The notes: a model not told the origin generated them from the letters alone. A stretch of 64,000 bases of DNA from Thiothrix subterranea (GCF_016772315.1 NZ_CP053482.1:1674001-1738000); one strand, 5' to 3'; positions 51,837 through 61,984 are shown, counted from the stretch's first letter. Made by a program: numbers and translations.

Positions 51837-53487
51837 GTTTGGTGTAAAAAGTAGCAATACTCGCACCTTTCATCTGTAACTGCTTTGATTGTGTTAGCTT
51901 TCTCAGCAAGGCTTTGGCTTGTCCTTCAGACAACCGGCATAACTCCATTGCCTCACTGCGGCTGATTTGCCCGTGTTGTGCCACGTAATTCAAAATGAGT
52001 TGCTCATTCTGCAAGCTGGAAAAACCGACTTGGCGCGTGTAAGCCGCTTTATCGCCCAATGCTTGGTATAGCCCAGCCGACAGTGTGTAAGAACGCCCTT
52101 TGGTCACGCCATGTGCTTGAACCAAGCCTGCTTCATGCAAAGTTTCCAGCACCCGCTTGGCCTGATCCAGGTCTTTTTGTAAATGCTGTGCCAGCTCTTC
52201 ACTGGTGATACGCCGGTATTCGCGCAACACTGCCAAGGTGATCAGGCTATCAATCGGTAACTGGCTACCCCGCTGACTTTCTTCATCAACCACCATTTTC
52301 AGGAAATTCAGGTCAGCTTCCGCCGTACTCAACTTCAGCACAACATTGACCGCATCGGTACGCCGATAATCCGGTTGCGGACGACCAAAGCGCAACAAAC
52401 CCCGGTAAATCAGATCCACCCCACGCCCGGAACGCTCCACCAAACCAATCCGCTTCATGGCATCCGCCAAGGCGGGATTGCGCGGGCGGGGTTCGGTGGT
52501 CAGCAGGTTATGCAGCGTTACCCCTTCAACCAAGCCACCGGGATTACTGATGGTTAAACCCTCATCATCCAGCCGCACATGCACCGCACCCAAACGGGTG
52601 TAATCACGGTGAATAATGGCATTGGCGATGGCTTCACGGAATGCCGCTCTATCGACCTGCGGCACGGGTACACGGAACAGACCCACTTGCAGCTCACGCT
52701 CTGGATTGAAAGGGCGAAAACTGGTTTCCAACCAATCCAACAGTTTCAGCAACGGGAAACGCCGGAACTCATTGAAACGCACGGCCTCACGTTCCAACAC
52801 CTGAAACGCCAGTTCGTGGGTGGGGACAAACTGGCGTAAGGCGGCCTCGCGCCCCAGCAACAATAAGCCCAGCAGGGTAGGTATGCGGCTACCGTCAGGG
52901 GTGCGGCGGGTCAAACCCAATGCGCCGTCCAAGGCTTCGTCATCCAGTTCCAGTAATATCCGGTCGCCACCGTAATGCTGGATATTCTGGCGCAAGCGTT
53001 CCCGTTCCAGCGGGTCAAAATCGCTGAGTTGCGCCCCTTGCACCGGCTGAGCCGACAAATCCAACTGGCCTAAGGTGGTTGAGCGGCTGATGAAATCATG
53101 CGGCAACAGCGGGACACATTCGGGCGAACCGTCAAACTTGAGCCGCCGCCGTAAATAAACACCTGCGGTGGTGGCGGTTGCTGAATGGGCTTGGGGTACG
53201 CTGATGCGGGCAACGCGGATACCTTGCACATCCACAACCTCCACCATCACAGCCAGCGAAGGGGAGGTGCGGGCGGCAATCAGGCCAACTAACGCATTTG
53301 CCATCTGGTGGTCGGGGTGCAAGCCAGTCGGCGTACCGTCATCCTCAACACCTAGCCACAGTTCGCCGCCTTCGGTATTGGCAAGGCAAATTACTGCTGC
53401 CAGCAAATCGCTATCGGGTAGTTTCTTGCGGTCGCTTTTGAATTCGATGGTGAGGGTTTCGTGAGGGGGTAATTCATGGGTTTGCAT
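51820..53487 (-). CDS. AlbA/Schlafen-like ATP-binding protein in type I RM operon
   Basis: This protein of about 555 residues has an N-terminal AlbA_2-type domain (TIEFKSDRKKLPDSDLLAAVICLANTEGGELWLGVEDDGTPTGL). A central region follows with an ATPase-like motif (FREAIANAIIHRDY, GGLVEGVT, ERSGRGVDLIYRG), and the C-terminus has two winged-helix segments. This matches COG2865 proteins often carried inside type I RM operons. The start at 53487 has an AGGAGG site and overlaps hsdS by 14 bases. The C-terminus (KPDECG) and stop are formed by the 10-bp tandem repeat. It may modulate restriction or act as an additional defence factor. Confidence 0.8.
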   Translation of the reverse strand: MQTHELPPHETLTIEFKSDRKKLPDSDLLAAVICLANTEGGELWLGVEDDGTPTGLHPDHQMANALVGLIAARTSPSLAVMVEVVDVQGIRVARISVPQAHSATATTAGVYLRRRLKFDGSPECVPLLPHDFISRSTTLGQLDLSAQPVQGAQLSDFDPLERERLRQNIQHYGGDRILLELDDEALDGALGLTRRTPDGSRIPTLLGLLLLGREAALRQFVPTHELAFQVLEREAVRFNEFRRFPLLKLLDWLETSFRPFNPERELQVGLFRVPVPQVDRAAFREAIANAIIHRDYTRLGAVHVRLDDEGLTISNPGGLVEGVTLHNLLTTEPRPRNPALADAMKRIGLVERSGRGVDLIYRGLLRFGRPQPDYRRTDAVNVVLKLSTAEADLNFLKMVVDEESQRGSQLPIDSLITLAVLREYRRITSEELAQHLQKDLDQAKRVLETLHEAGLVQAHGVTKGRSYTLSAGLYQALGDKAAYTRQVGFSSLQNEQLILNYVAQHGQISRSEAMELCRLSEGQAKALLRKLTQSKQLQMKGASIATFYTKPDECG

Positions 53488-54748
53488 GGTTAGCCTCCTG
53501 CTGCCAGTTGCGCAGATCAATTTTACCCGTGACCGCCGCCGTAATCAGCGCAGTACGGTACTCCTTGAGCTTATCAATCGTCTGCTTATTCAGCTCCACC
53601 ATTCGATCAATCCGCGCCGTCTCCTTATCCAAATACACTGCAATATCATTTTGTTCTTTGATATTCGGAACAAAAACTGGAATGTTTTGTATATCCGACA
53701 TATTGAAGTGAGCAACCGTACTCCCAAGTGATAATTTTTTTATAAACTCATCAGCTAAACCCGCATGTAGAGAGTTCAACAAAAAAATAGGATTCATGCT
53801 GGTTTTATCAAACTGAAATAGCACCATTCTTTGACCTATACAGAGTTTTATATCATCAGGAACAATACAGGTTTCTCCCGCTGGTGCTTCTCGCGTAAAG
53901 AGAATATCACCCGCTTTTGGCTTGGCACGTCTTGTCCATTCCTCATAAGTATCTTGGTTTGTATACTTAGCTTTATCGAGTATCAGTTTTCCATTTCTAA
54001 CATTTGTTGTACGCACAACTAAGTATTCGCCATCTTCAAAATACTCTGCTGTTTTGTGTTCTGTATCAGTAATATTTTGCACTACAAACTTTAATCGACG
54101 TTGTTGCCAATGCTTCGGCACTTTCCCCAGCCACTCAACGCCGGAATCTTTCAGCGTTACAGCGGGGTTCAAGCCTTTGGTGACAGCGTGGGTAATCAAT
54201 GCAATCCGCTGCTCGTTGAGCCTGTCGATCAGGGTTCTTTTCTTGGCAATAAGCTGGTCGATTTGCTGGGTTTTGTAGTCAAGAAATTGCGCAATGGTTT
54301 GCTGTTCTTGATAGGTTGGGTATGAAATTAAATAGTTGCCTAAATCAGTTTGGGTAATGCTAGGCAATGCCGTTTGAGTCGCCAACAAATTAAATTGCAG
54401 GGTTGTGGCGAAAAAATATAAAAACCGCCCATGTGTTTGCTCTAAGATCACACTGTAAAACATGGTGTCTACAGTCCAGAATTTTTCATTTACATACAAC
54501 GGCTTGTCAATAGTACCTTTTCGACCAAAAAGCACCGACTCACCATCATACAAATATTCAGTAGCAAACCTGAAGACACCACCAGACCCAAAAACAGGAT
54601 AACCCTCAGAACTTTCGACTTCCTTATAATCACGACCATTCTGAATTTCAGCAACGAATTTCAGGCGGCGGACTTCCCAGTGGTCGGGGATTTTGCCGAG
54701 CCATTCGATGCCAGATTCGCGGTAGACGGGATACGCGGGGTAGTCCAT
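53474..54748 (-). CDS. hsdS: Type I restriction enzyme specificity subunit HsdS
   Basis: This 424-residue protein has two target-recognition domains, each starting with the conserved phrase S(G)(I/V)EWLGK(I/V)PxHWxxRRLKFV (residues about 11 and 205), and each followed by a coiled-coil spacer (QQIDQLIAKKRTLIDRLNEQRIALITHAVTKG and MVELNKQTIDKLKEYRTALITAAVTGK). It determines the bipartite DNA target of the complex. It overlaps the hsdM stop (TAATG). The middle of each TRD is AT-richer than the rest, as is usual for exchanged specificity domains. Confidence 0.92.
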   Translation of the reverse strand: MDYPAYPVYRESGIEWLGKIPDHWEVRRLKFVAEIQNGRDYKEVESSEGYPVFGSGGVFRFATEYLYDGESVLFGRKGTIDKPLYVNEKFWTVDTMFYSVILEQTHGRFLYFFATTLQFNLLATQTALPSITQTDLGNYLISYPTYQEQQTIAQFLDYKTQQIDQLIAKKRTLIDRLNEQRIALITHAVTKGLNPAVTLKDSGVEWLGKVPKHWQQRRLKFVVQNITDTEHKTAEYFEDGEYLVVRTTNVRNGKLILDKAKYTNQDTYEEWTRRAKPKAGDILFTREAPAGETCIVPDDIKLCIGQRMVLFQFDKTSMNPIFLLNSLHAGLADEFIKKLSLGSTVAHFNMSDIQNIPVFVPNIKEQNDIAVYLDKETARIDRMVELNKQTIDKLKEYRTALITAAVTGKIDLRNWQQEANHANP

Positions 54749-56964
54749 TAAATGACTCCTTCCAGCATCCGCGCAATCTCGGCTTCAAGGTCTTTGACTT
54801 CCTGCCCAATCATAGCCAGCGGACGCGGCGGGGCATACTCGTAAAAATGCCGCGTGAAGGGGATTTCATAGCCGACTTTGATTTTCTCAAAATCAATCCA
54901 CGCATCCGCACGGTACGGCAACACCTCGCGCTTGAGGTAGGCATTGCAATGTTCCCGCACCAACGCAATCAGTTTCGCCTTGCTGTCCTTTTCGTCGTAA
55001 CCGATAGGCAAAGGTAACGCTATAGCCGCAGGCAGCGGCACTTGTTCGGTATCGCGCAATTCAGGGTCAGGCTCAAACCCGCCAAGGCTGGCAATGCACG
55101 GCTTGGCTTGCGGGTCACGCTCCCCCAACGCACTCGGCAACAACAAGGCTTTCAATAAGGCCGCATCGGTTTTCACTTCCGCTTTGATAAACGCCGCTTT
55201 CAGTTGTTTGCTGAATTCGACACGTTCCAGCACTAACCGACCGTCAGCAAACGCCGCCTTCATCCCCACCAGCACGGACAAAATTTCTGCCTGCCGTTCC
55301 TTGCCCGCTGCAATATCCGCTTGCCGCCCCTGCAAATCCACGCGCTTGCCTGACAGGGGCAAACCGATGAAATAACTGCCCTCCTTAAACCGCTGGATAC
55401 GTGCATCATCCACTCGGAAATTCAGCCGTAACGGACGCTCCACCGTCAGTTTCAGGTAAGCAAATTCCTGATTGCGAAACACCTTGCTGACTTTCACCGG
55501 CTTGTCACCCACCACCAATACACGGCTATCATCGTCTTGACAGTCGTTGTAGATACGGGTGATTTCCGCGATATGATCGGGTTTGTTACCCTGCCCATTA
55601 CCGATTTCATTACGCTTGTTGCCCAAACTTTTCTTCATCTTTACAAAAAATTGGGTAGCGTTAATCAGTTGCACCTTGCCGCACCGCGCGGGTGCTTTGT
55701 TATTGTTGAGAATCCAGACATAGGTATAAATGCCGGTGTTGTAAAACAACTGATCGGGCAAGCCTACCACCGCCTCCAGCCAGTCATTTTCAATAATCCA
55801 GCGGCGGATATTGCTTTCACCGCTGCCCGCATCGCCGGTAAACAGGGGGGAGCCGTTGAAGACTACTGCAATGCGTGCGCCGTTATCCCTTGCTTGCACC
55901 GGGCGCATCTTGGAAATCATGTGCAGTAAAAACAGCAATGCGCCATCATTGATACGCGGCAAACCCGCCCCAAAACGCCCGTTGAAGCCACCTGTTTTGT
56001 ATTCGTCTGTGACATGCTTCTGCTGATTCTTCCACTCCACCCCAAACGGCGGATTCGCCAGCAGGTAATGGAATTTCTGGTTGGGATGCCCATCACCATC
56101 CACAAAATCACTGTCCGGCTTAGAACGCCCCGTACCCAAGGTGTCACCGTAGACAATGTTTTGGGTTGGCTCGTTCTTAATCATCAGGTCAGAACCGCAA
56201 ATGGCGTAAGATTCGGCGTTGTATTCTTGCCCGAACAGTTCGATGTTGGCTTTGCCGTTTAATGCCTTGATGAACTTTTCCGCCTCGGACAACATCCCGC
56301 CCGTCCCACACGTCGGGTCATACACCGTGATACGTTTGCCGTCTGCAAACGCAGTGCCTTGGTCGCCACCACTGGCAAATACCAAATTCACCATCAGGTT
56401 GATGACTTCGCGAGGGGTGAAGTGATCCCCGGCTTCTTCATTCGCCTGTTCATTGAAACGCCGTACCAAGTCCTCAAAGATGTAGCCCATTTCCAGATTG
56501 CTGAGGCGGTCGGGGTGCAAATCCATATCGGCAAATGCCTTGACCACCTCATACAGGCGGTTGGCATCTTCCATCTTGGTGATTTCTTTATCGAACTCGA
56601 ACTTTTCCAGAATCCGCCGCGCCGTGACCGAAAAACTACCGATGAACTTGTTCAGGTTGGTTTCCAGCTTGTCCGCATCATCCAGCAGTTTTTTGAAGGT
56701 AAAATCACTGCGGTTATGGAAGGGGATACCCAGCTTTGCATGGATGGTTTCTTCCATTTTGGCGGGCGGCATGGTCTGGTAAATCGGCTTGGTAAGTTCC
56801 GCTTTTACCTGTTCCCGCGTGGACTCCAGCACACAATCCAGACGGCGCAACACAATCAGGGGGATCATGACCCGCCGGTATTGAGGAGGGCGGTAAGTAC
56901 CACGGAGTAATTCAGCAATTTTCCAGACAAGATCACTGTGGTTGTTGAGACTGTTTTCGGACAT
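54748..56964 (-). CDS. hsdM: Type I restriction enzyme methyltransferase subunit HsdM
   Basis: This protein of about 738 residues is an N6-adenine methylase. The N-terminal HsdM domain (LVWKIAELLRGTYRPPQYRRVMIPLIVLRRLDCVLE) is followed by SAM motif I (DPTCGTGGMLSEAEKFI) and catalytic NPPF (YLLANPPFGVEWKN). It is longer than the classic 520-residue HsdM, having a C-terminal extension of about 200 residues, as found in several type I families. ATG 56964 is preferred over TTG 56979. It is the first gene of the hsdM-hsdS-ATPase-hsdR operon. Confidence 0.92.
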   Translation of the reverse strand: MSENSLNNHSDLVWKIAELLRGTYRPPQYRRVMIPLIVLRRLDCVLESTREQVKAELTKPIYQTMPPAKMEETIHAKLGIPFHNRSDFTFKKLLDDADKLETNLNKFIGSFSVTARRILEKFEFDKEITKMEDANRLYEVVKAFADMDLHPDRLSNLEMGYIFEDLVRRFNEQANEEAGDHFTPREVINLMVNLVFASGGDQGTAFADGKRITVYDPTCGTGGMLSEAEKFIKALNGKANIELFGQEYNAESYAICGSDLMIKNEPTQNIVYGDTLGTGRSKPDSDFVDGDGHPNQKFHYLLANPPFGVEWKNQQKHVTDEYKTGGFNGRFGAGLPRINDGALLFLLHMISKMRPVQARDNGARIAVVFNGSPLFTGDAGSGESNIRRWIIENDWLEAVVGLPDQLFYNTGIYTYVWILNNNKAPARCGKVQLINATQFFVKMKKSLGNKRNEIGNGQGNKPDHIAEITRIYNDCQDDDSRVLVVGDKPVKVSKVFRNQEFAYLKLTVERPLRLNFRVDDARIQRFKEGSYFIGLPLSGKRVDLQGRQADIAAGKERQAEILSVLVGMKAAFADGRLVLERVEFSKQLKAAFIKAEVKTDAALLKALLLPSALGERDPQAKPCIASLGGFEPDPELRDTEQVPLPAAIALPLPIGYDEKDSKAKLIALVREHCNAYLKREVLPYRADAWIDFEKIKVGYEIPFTRHFYEYAPPRPLAMIGQEVKDLEAEIARMLEGVI

Positions 56965-57109
56965 GAGGGGGTAAGTCAAAAATTAACGAGACTTAGTATA
57001 TACGCGATTACAAACGGAAATGCAGCAACAGCCAGCCGCAATCGACTACAGGCAAGCGCTTTAAGGTGTGCAGGGTCAGCACGTATGCTTAACCCCGCAC
57101 CCCAAAGAC

Positions 57110-57409
57110 TTACACGCAGCCAGTCGGCTTCGGCAAACCGCCGTATTTGGTAATCGGCTTCATCGGGCCGGTTTTCCATTGCGCAAACAGTTCTTTTTGA
57201 TCCATGTTAATGAATTTAGAGAACTTGCGAATCGGTGGTACGACCGCTTGATCGTCGTAATATTCACGCGCTTTCATGATCTGTTCCCATTTGGCATCGG
57301 TCAGATCGACACCATCGACTTCCGCCATGGCTTTACCGATTTCCGGTGTCCAGTCATCCATGCTAACTAAATAGCCGTCGCCGTCACGGGCAGGGATTTC
57401 TACGCTCAT
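57110..57409 (-). CDS. tusE: TusE/DsrC-family sulfur-relay protein
   Basis: This 99-residue protein has the DsrC/TusE fold (YLVSMDDWTPEIGKAMAEVDGV, FSKFINMDQKELFAQWKTGP) and the conserved C-terminal arm GLPKPTGCV with the penultimate Cys. The second cysteine that DsrC has about 11 residues earlier is absent (PITKYGGLP), so it is of the single-Cys TusE/RspA-like type. It carries sulfur as a persulfide, either for tRNA thiolation or within sulfur oxidation. It stands alone here, upstream of nothing obviously related. Confidence 0.85.
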   Translation of the reverse strand: MSVEIPARDGDGYLVSMDDWTPEIGKAMAEVDGVDLTDAKWEQIMKAREYYDDQAVVPPIRKFSKFINMDQKELFAQWKTGPMKPITKYGGLPKPTGCV

Positions 57410-57501
57410 TGTTTAAGTCTCCTCAAATTGCCTAGTAATTTAGTAAGGTATTTTACTGATAAAGGGGTAGTGTCTGTCAATACTCACACTGGCCACAAGC
57501 C

Positions 57502-59520
57502 TTAGGGTGCTGCCCCAGCAATCACACTGGTGTCGGTCAACGTAATCGCGGCACCTCTGGCAAGCTGGAACGCCGCAATCTGCCGCTGCATTTCCACCGT
57601 CACCGCCATGCTCGCGGTAGGGTCCAGCACCGAACCGTGTTCGCCGCTATTAAAACGCACCATGCCATCCGCGCCAGCCGCCGTCGCGGTTCTGCTGCTC
57701 AATTGCATCACACTTGCCAATGGCTCAGTGCCAGACAACGGCGCGTTAGCCACTCGGTTGGGAATGACCTTATCCCCCAACACTTCGATCATGTGCACAG
57801 GATGCGCTGCCGCTGCTCGCGCCCCCAACACCACCGGATCCGCCGCATCCAACACTGTTTGCGCCACCACCATGTAAGCATCATACGCTGCCGACCCCGG
57901 TGTCAGCCCCACATTGCCTAAACCGGCCTGAATCACCGGGCCAAAGCGTTCCGAACCGTCCAACAACCGCGCAATGCCACCGCCGGTAGTCACCAAGGAA
58001 GCGGGCGTTGCGGTACTTTCAACAGCCAAATACCCCGTACCTACAATGCCACCGAGCGAATGCCCCACAAAACCCACTTGCGCGGTATTCAAACGCACCG
58101 CACTGATATTGCCCAAACTGCGCCGCAATACCAACAAGTCGGCAATGCCTTGGCGGATATTGTCACGCGAGGTCGGCAAACTGCTCAGATTAATGAAATG
58201 CGTCCCTGAGGTATCAATAATGCCATCCGCCCCGGCGGTACCTGTCGACGCATTTTGCACATCCAGATTAAAGGTGCGCTCCACATCGTTCGCAAACGCC
58301 GGATTCACATCAGCACGCAGAGGATTCGTGTCTTCCGTCACGCCATGCAAGGGCAAATCAATCGCCACGCCCACATAACCGGCATCCGCCAAGGTATCCG
58401 CCACTGCCAATAAATCTTGACGATTACGGGTAATGCCGTGCTGGAAAATCACCACCGGCCAGCCACTCGCGGGCGGCGTTCCCCCGGCTACGGCACTGGC
58501 ATTCGGCACACTCAGCAACACCGGAATGGTTTGCGTCGAAGTTGCCTGTGGCGTGGGGTTAAAGCGTGTCAAAAAGCTCCCCGCCGCCCCGGTCCAAAAC
58601 GTTGTCAGCGGCGCAGTGGGATCAGCGCTACTCGGTGCGGTCAAATAATACGGCACAGCCAGCGTTCCAATGTGCACATTGGCTTTACCCGCGAGTGCTG
58701 GCACAAACGTATTGGTTGCACCCAATGCCGGGGAAATGGCGATGCTGCCAGCGGCGGCTTGGGTTTGCAGCGCCGTCAATACCGGCGTTACCGACTGGGT
58801 AGTAAAACTCCAGCTCAATACAATGCTTGCCGCGTTAACACCTTGACTGGCGGCAACGGCTTCTTGATTGTTAATCAATTGGCGCAAAGGTTCTAATGCC
58901 GCGTATTCGCCTGTCAAAGCGGTGGTGCTTTTCGCGAGTAGATACGCCGAATCACTGCTGGCAGCGCGGTCATCCGCCCCACGAATGCCATTGGTCAACA
59001 CCACAAGGTAACTGGTGCTTTCCTTTAGCGGTGTCAATGGCACTAACGCCAAGGTATCTTGCGCCGCGCCTGCTGCGGTGGCGAATAATTCACTGGCAGT
59101 GACTTCGCGAGTCACGCCGGTAATGGCTTGCGTCGCGGCATCTTTGCGCACTTCAAACACGCGCACACTGCTGCCAAGTTGCAGGGAACTCGCCTTCAGG
59201 CTTGCCCCAAACGCCGCTGTAATTGGCGCTGTCAGCCCAAAACCGTCCAGCGTATTCAGGTTATTCACCAAGCCCAATTGACCGGGGTTGGTGATCGTGG
59301 CGGTGGGAATATTTAACGTGCCATCGGTCGTGCCAGCCAACAACAGATCGTTGGTTTGCGGAATCACCCCATTACGTGGGTCGAAACGCGCCACTGCCGC
59401 GCTGCCGCTGGTGGCGTTCGCGTTTGCACTGAAATCATAGTCGCTGGAATTGCTGCACGCGCCCAAGCCCAATAAAGTCACTGCCAGCACGATACTGTGT
59501 GATAAATAATGCCGTTTCAT
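57502..59520 (-). CDS. VolA-like surface lipase lipoprotein
   Basis: This 672-residue protein has a lipobox (LLGLGACSNSSD), the virulence-factor-lipase N-terminal domain (ARFDPRNGVIPQTNDLLLAGT), and a C-terminal alpha/beta hydrolase. HGITRNRQDLLAVADTLADAGY and the nucleophile elbow GFVGHSLGGIVG are visible, with a late His in GEHGSVLDP. VolA of Vibrio cholerae is a surface lysophospholipase encoded with fadL; here too a fadL homologue lies 12 bp upstream in the same direction. It should release fatty acids for FadL uptake. That function is compromised because fadL is disrupted. Confidence 0.8.
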   Translation of the reverse strand: MKRHYLSHSIVLAVTLLGLGACSNSSDYDFSANANATSGSAAVARFDPRNGVIPQTNDLLLAGTTDGTLNIPTATITNPGQLGLVNNLNTLDGFGLTAPITAAFGASLKASSLQLGSSVRVFEVRKDAATQAITGVTREVTASELFATAAGAAQDTLALVPLTPLKESTSYLVVLTNGIRGADDRAASSDSAYLLAKSTTALTGEYAALEPLRQLINNQEAVAASQGVNAASIVLSWSFTTQSVTPVLTALQTQAAAGSIAISPALGATNTFVPALAGKANVHIGTLAVPYYLTAPSSADPTAPLTTFWTGAAGSFLTRFNPTPQATSTQTIPVLLSVPNASAVAGGTPPASGWPVVIFQHGITRNRQDLLAVADTLADAGYVGVAIDLPLHGVTEDTNPLRADVNPAFANDVERTFNLDVQNASTGTAGADGIIDTSGTHFINLSSLPTSRDNIRQGIADLLVLRRSLGNISAVRLNTAQVGFVGHSLGGIVGTGYLAVESTATPASLVTTGGGIARLLDGSERFGPVIQAGLGNVGLTPGSAAYDAYMVVAQTVLDAADPVVLGARAAAAHPVHMIEVLGDKVIPNRVANAPLSGTEPLASVMQLSSRTATAAGADGMVRFNSGEHGSVLDPTASMAVTVEMQRQIAAFQLARGAAITLTDTSVIAGAAP

Positions 59521-59532
59521 GGCAACCTCCTC

Positions 59533-60252
59533 TTAGAATGACCAGTTAAGTTGGGCGCTTACGATGTCCACACTGGAATCGTACAGCCCACGAATGGCGT
59601 AACCATTATCCGGGTTCACGTTATCAATCGGGGTTTCATCCATGAAAATGTGGGTATAACCGACATCCACATCCATATTCTTTTTCAGCTTGTAATTTGC
59701 ACCCGCCGACACCCAAGTTCGATCGGTATCCGGGGTACGTGGGGTACGCAATTGCGGGCTAGGCACGGGGGTTTCATCAAACGCCACCCCACCGCGCACC
59801 TTTAGGCGGTCGTTGTATTGGTAATTGGCTCCCAGCGCATAACGGTTCACATCTTCCCAGTCTTGGCGGGTATCCGTGACCAACGAACTGTCCGCGACCT
59901 TTTTCACGGTCAAGCTTTCAAAACTGCTCCAGTTGGTGCGGGTCACATCGCCCATGACTTCCAAACGCTCATTGACCTTATGCGCCGCCGACACCGACAA
60001 GCTGGCAGGCAAATTAGCCTCGGCAGTCGCATCCGCCGTATTAAAGCGCGTAATGCCGGTCGCCGTCACAATCGGTTGCAAACCCGGATCAATGTCATAT
60101 TCAACCTCGCCTTCCAACTCATGATCCAGCGCTGAACGGTAGCTCGCCCCCACACGGGTAGCCGGAGTTGCTTGGTACAGCACCCCCGCATTCACCCCGA
60201 AAGAAATGTCATCACCACTGATGGTTGCCTTGCTATACCAATCAGTGCCATA
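59533..60252 (-). pseudogene. fadL: fadL homologue, 3' fragment
   Basis: About 240 codons encode the C-terminal half of an OmpP1/FadL/TodX outer-membrane channel. GVNAGVLYQATPATRVGASYRSALDHELEG, ASLSVSAAHKVNERLEVMGDV and the barrel end DSSVDIVSAQLNWSF with a terminal Phe are visible. The 5' half is at 62490-63194, separated by 2.2 kb of IS DNA. The reading frame begins at TRKPFYGTDW, the first residues of which are probably from the IS end. It still sits directly upstream of the VolA-like lipase gene. Confidence 0.85.
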
Positions 60253-60272
60253 AAATGGCTTTCTAGTAATCA

Positions 60273-61385
60273 ACTGATGTTACGCAGTAGCCCGAAAAGC
60301 GAGCAACTCCTCAAAAGCCGCCTTGATGGCTTTGCGGTAGAGTTTTGCTTTGAGGGCAAAGTGGTTAAGTTTTTTCCTCACAGTCAAACATTCCATCTTG
60401 AACACGGCAACAATCGAGGCAAATAGATGGTTGGCTTGTGTCCTGGGTGTGTGGGCAGGCGACTTGGCAAAGGCGGCATTGGACTTGAGCGATTTGTGAA
60501 AGACCTCCACTTTCCACCGTTTTTGGTAGAGTGAGGTGATTTCGTCCCACTCAGCGTCCAGCTTGCTACAGACCAGATACAAAATGCCGCTGCTGCCATC
60601 CTTGTTTGTAAAGACTTGCCGGACAAGCCTGACGGGGAAATTCAGCCCCTTCAGCCAGCCCGTGACGGCGTGTTGTTCTGACCATTCCAGTTGGTCGAGC
60701 CGGGTGTAACGTTTTTCCTTGCGAGCAGCTTCGCTCAAGGCCACCAGCCGATTGCTTTTCAGTGCCATGATGAAGTCCTTGTGCCGGGTTTGCTTGATGT
60801 GTTCCATGTTTTCGCTGGATGCGAACCAGATGTCTGTCAGAATCCATGAAAATTTCACCTGATTCTGGATAGTGGCATCAATCATAGCCCGCATCTGTTC
60901 ATTCTTGGTGATGTCACTGCACCGCTTTTCTTGCCGGGTTTTGAGGTCACAATAACGCAGTGGTTTACGTACCAGTTCAAACGCAACCGGAATGGAGGTG
61001 TCGTTCGCGTGGTAGAGGCAGTTCACTAAATTGATGCCCTTGATGTTCCGTCCTAGGCAGTGGTCATAATGCCAGCAAATCAGGTCGTTTTCGTCCATAT
61101 GGGGCTTTTCTTCCACCGTGTCATCAATGATGAGAACCCCATCATCCGATTCAACCTCACGGACGAGACTTTTGACCTGTTTCCAAAGGTCTTTCGAGGT
61201 GTAGTCGCGTTCGGACAGGAAGCGGCTGATCGCATCATGGCTGACTTGACCATCCAGCATTTGAGATAAGCCTGTCGCCGTGGCGTAACCAAACGTCACG
61301 CTCAGGTAGTCGGTGTAGAGGTCTAGGCGGTTCTGGTTCATCACTGGAATATAGACGACTCGGCTAGGGAGTGCGTAACATCAGT
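60273..61385 (-). mobile_element. IS4-superfamily/IS701-like insertion sequence
   Basis: An element of about 1.1 kb has terminal inverted repeats ACTGATGTTACGCA (60273-60286) and TGCGTAACATCAGT (61372-61385) and an exact 5-bp direct repeat AATCA on both sides (60268-60272 and 61386-61390). This is a cleanly bounded, apparently recent insertion next to or inside the IS630-type element. Confidence 0.85.
60280..61344 (-). CDS. Transposase, IS4-superfamily (IS701-like)
   Basis: This 354-residue DDE transposase has the acidic motifs VLIIDDTVEEKPHMDEND, SWILTDIWFASSENMEHI and the YQKRWKVEVFHKSLKSN (Y-x2-R-W-x-E-x-F/K) signature near residue 279. An N-terminal domain (MLDGQVSHDAISRFLSERDYTSKDLW) is typical of IS701-like proteins. 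It is complete. The family name is tentative, since the 5-bp target duplication differs from the 4 bp I recall for IS701. Confidence 0.85.
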   Translation of the reverse strand: MMNQNRLDLYTDYLSVTFGYATATGLSQMLDGQVSHDAISRFLSERDYTSKDLWKQVKSLVREVESDDGVLIIDDTVEEKPHMDENDLICWHYDHCLGRNIKGINLVNCLYHANDTSIPVAFELVRKPLRYCDLKTRQEKRCSDITKNEQMRAMIDATIQNQVKFSWILTDIWFASSENMEHIKQTRHKDFIMALKSNRLVALSEAARKEKRYTRLDQLEWSEQHAVTGWLKGLNFPVRLVRQVFTNKDGSSGILYLVCSKLDAEWDEITSLYQKRWKVEVFHKSLKSNAAFAKSPAHTPRTQANHLFASIVAVFKMECLTVRKKLNHFALKAKLYRKAIKAAFEELLAFRATA

Positions 61386-61438
61386 AATCAAGTAAATATG
61401 GTTAACTGACGGTCAATAAAGGCAACTATGAGTAATGT

Positions 61439-61984
61439 ATGACATTAAAAATCACCTTCACTGATGATGAGGTAGCGGAGCTGTTCTACTGGAAGGAGCG
61501 CCACCCTCATCCCAGAGTCCGTAAGAAAATGTCCGTGCTGTACCTGAAATCCCAACAGTTGACGCATAAGGAAATCAAACGATTGGAAAGGATTACAGAA
61601 GCCACGCTGCTTGCCTACCTAAACGCCTACCAACAACCTAACGGTTTAGAAGCTCTTAAAGAAATACGCTTCAATAAACCAAAGAGTGATTTGATGGCAT
61701 ATAAAGACAAGATTGAGACCTATTTTCGTGAATATCCACCCGCGACCAGCAAGGCAGCAGCCGCCAAGATTGAGGAGCTGACAGGCATCAAACGCAGCGA
61801 GGACAGGGTACGTATCTTTATGAAGAAAATAGGGATGGACATCCGTAAAGTGGGGATGATACCCGCCAAAGCTGATGTGGAAGCACAAGAAAAGTTCTTG
61901 GAAAATGAACTTAAACCGCGCATTCAAGAAGCTCAAGAAGGTAAACGCGCCCTTTTTTTGTCGATGCCGCCCACTTCGTTTTAG
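61439..61984 (+). CDS. IS630-type transposase, first frame
   Basis: This frame of 181 codons encodes helix-turn-helix domains (LTHKEIKRLERITEATLLAYLNAYQQPNG, AAAKIEELTGIKRSEDRVRIFMKKIG). It loses the transposase reading after EGKRALF. The run of seven T at 61953-61959 is a good -1 slippery site: after slippage the reading becomes FFVDAAHFVLAPFLG, which contains the first catalytic Asp. Production of the fused transposase by programmed frameshifting is plausible, as for other IS630 members. Confidence 0.8.
   Translation: MTLKITFTDDEVAELFYWKERHPHPRVRKKMSVLYLKSQQLTHKEIKRLERITEATLLAYLNAYQQPNGLEALKEIRFNKPKSDLMAYKDKIETYFREYPPATSKAAAAKIEELTGIKRSEDRVRIFMKKIGMDIRKVGMIPAKADVEAQEKFLENELKPRIQEAQEGKRALFLSMPPTSF

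Noticed and set aside
53474-53487. Start of the AlbA-like ATPase at 53520
   Set aside because: The 11 extra codons lie inside hsdS and lack a ribosome site, whereas ATG 53487 has AGGAGG at normal spacing.
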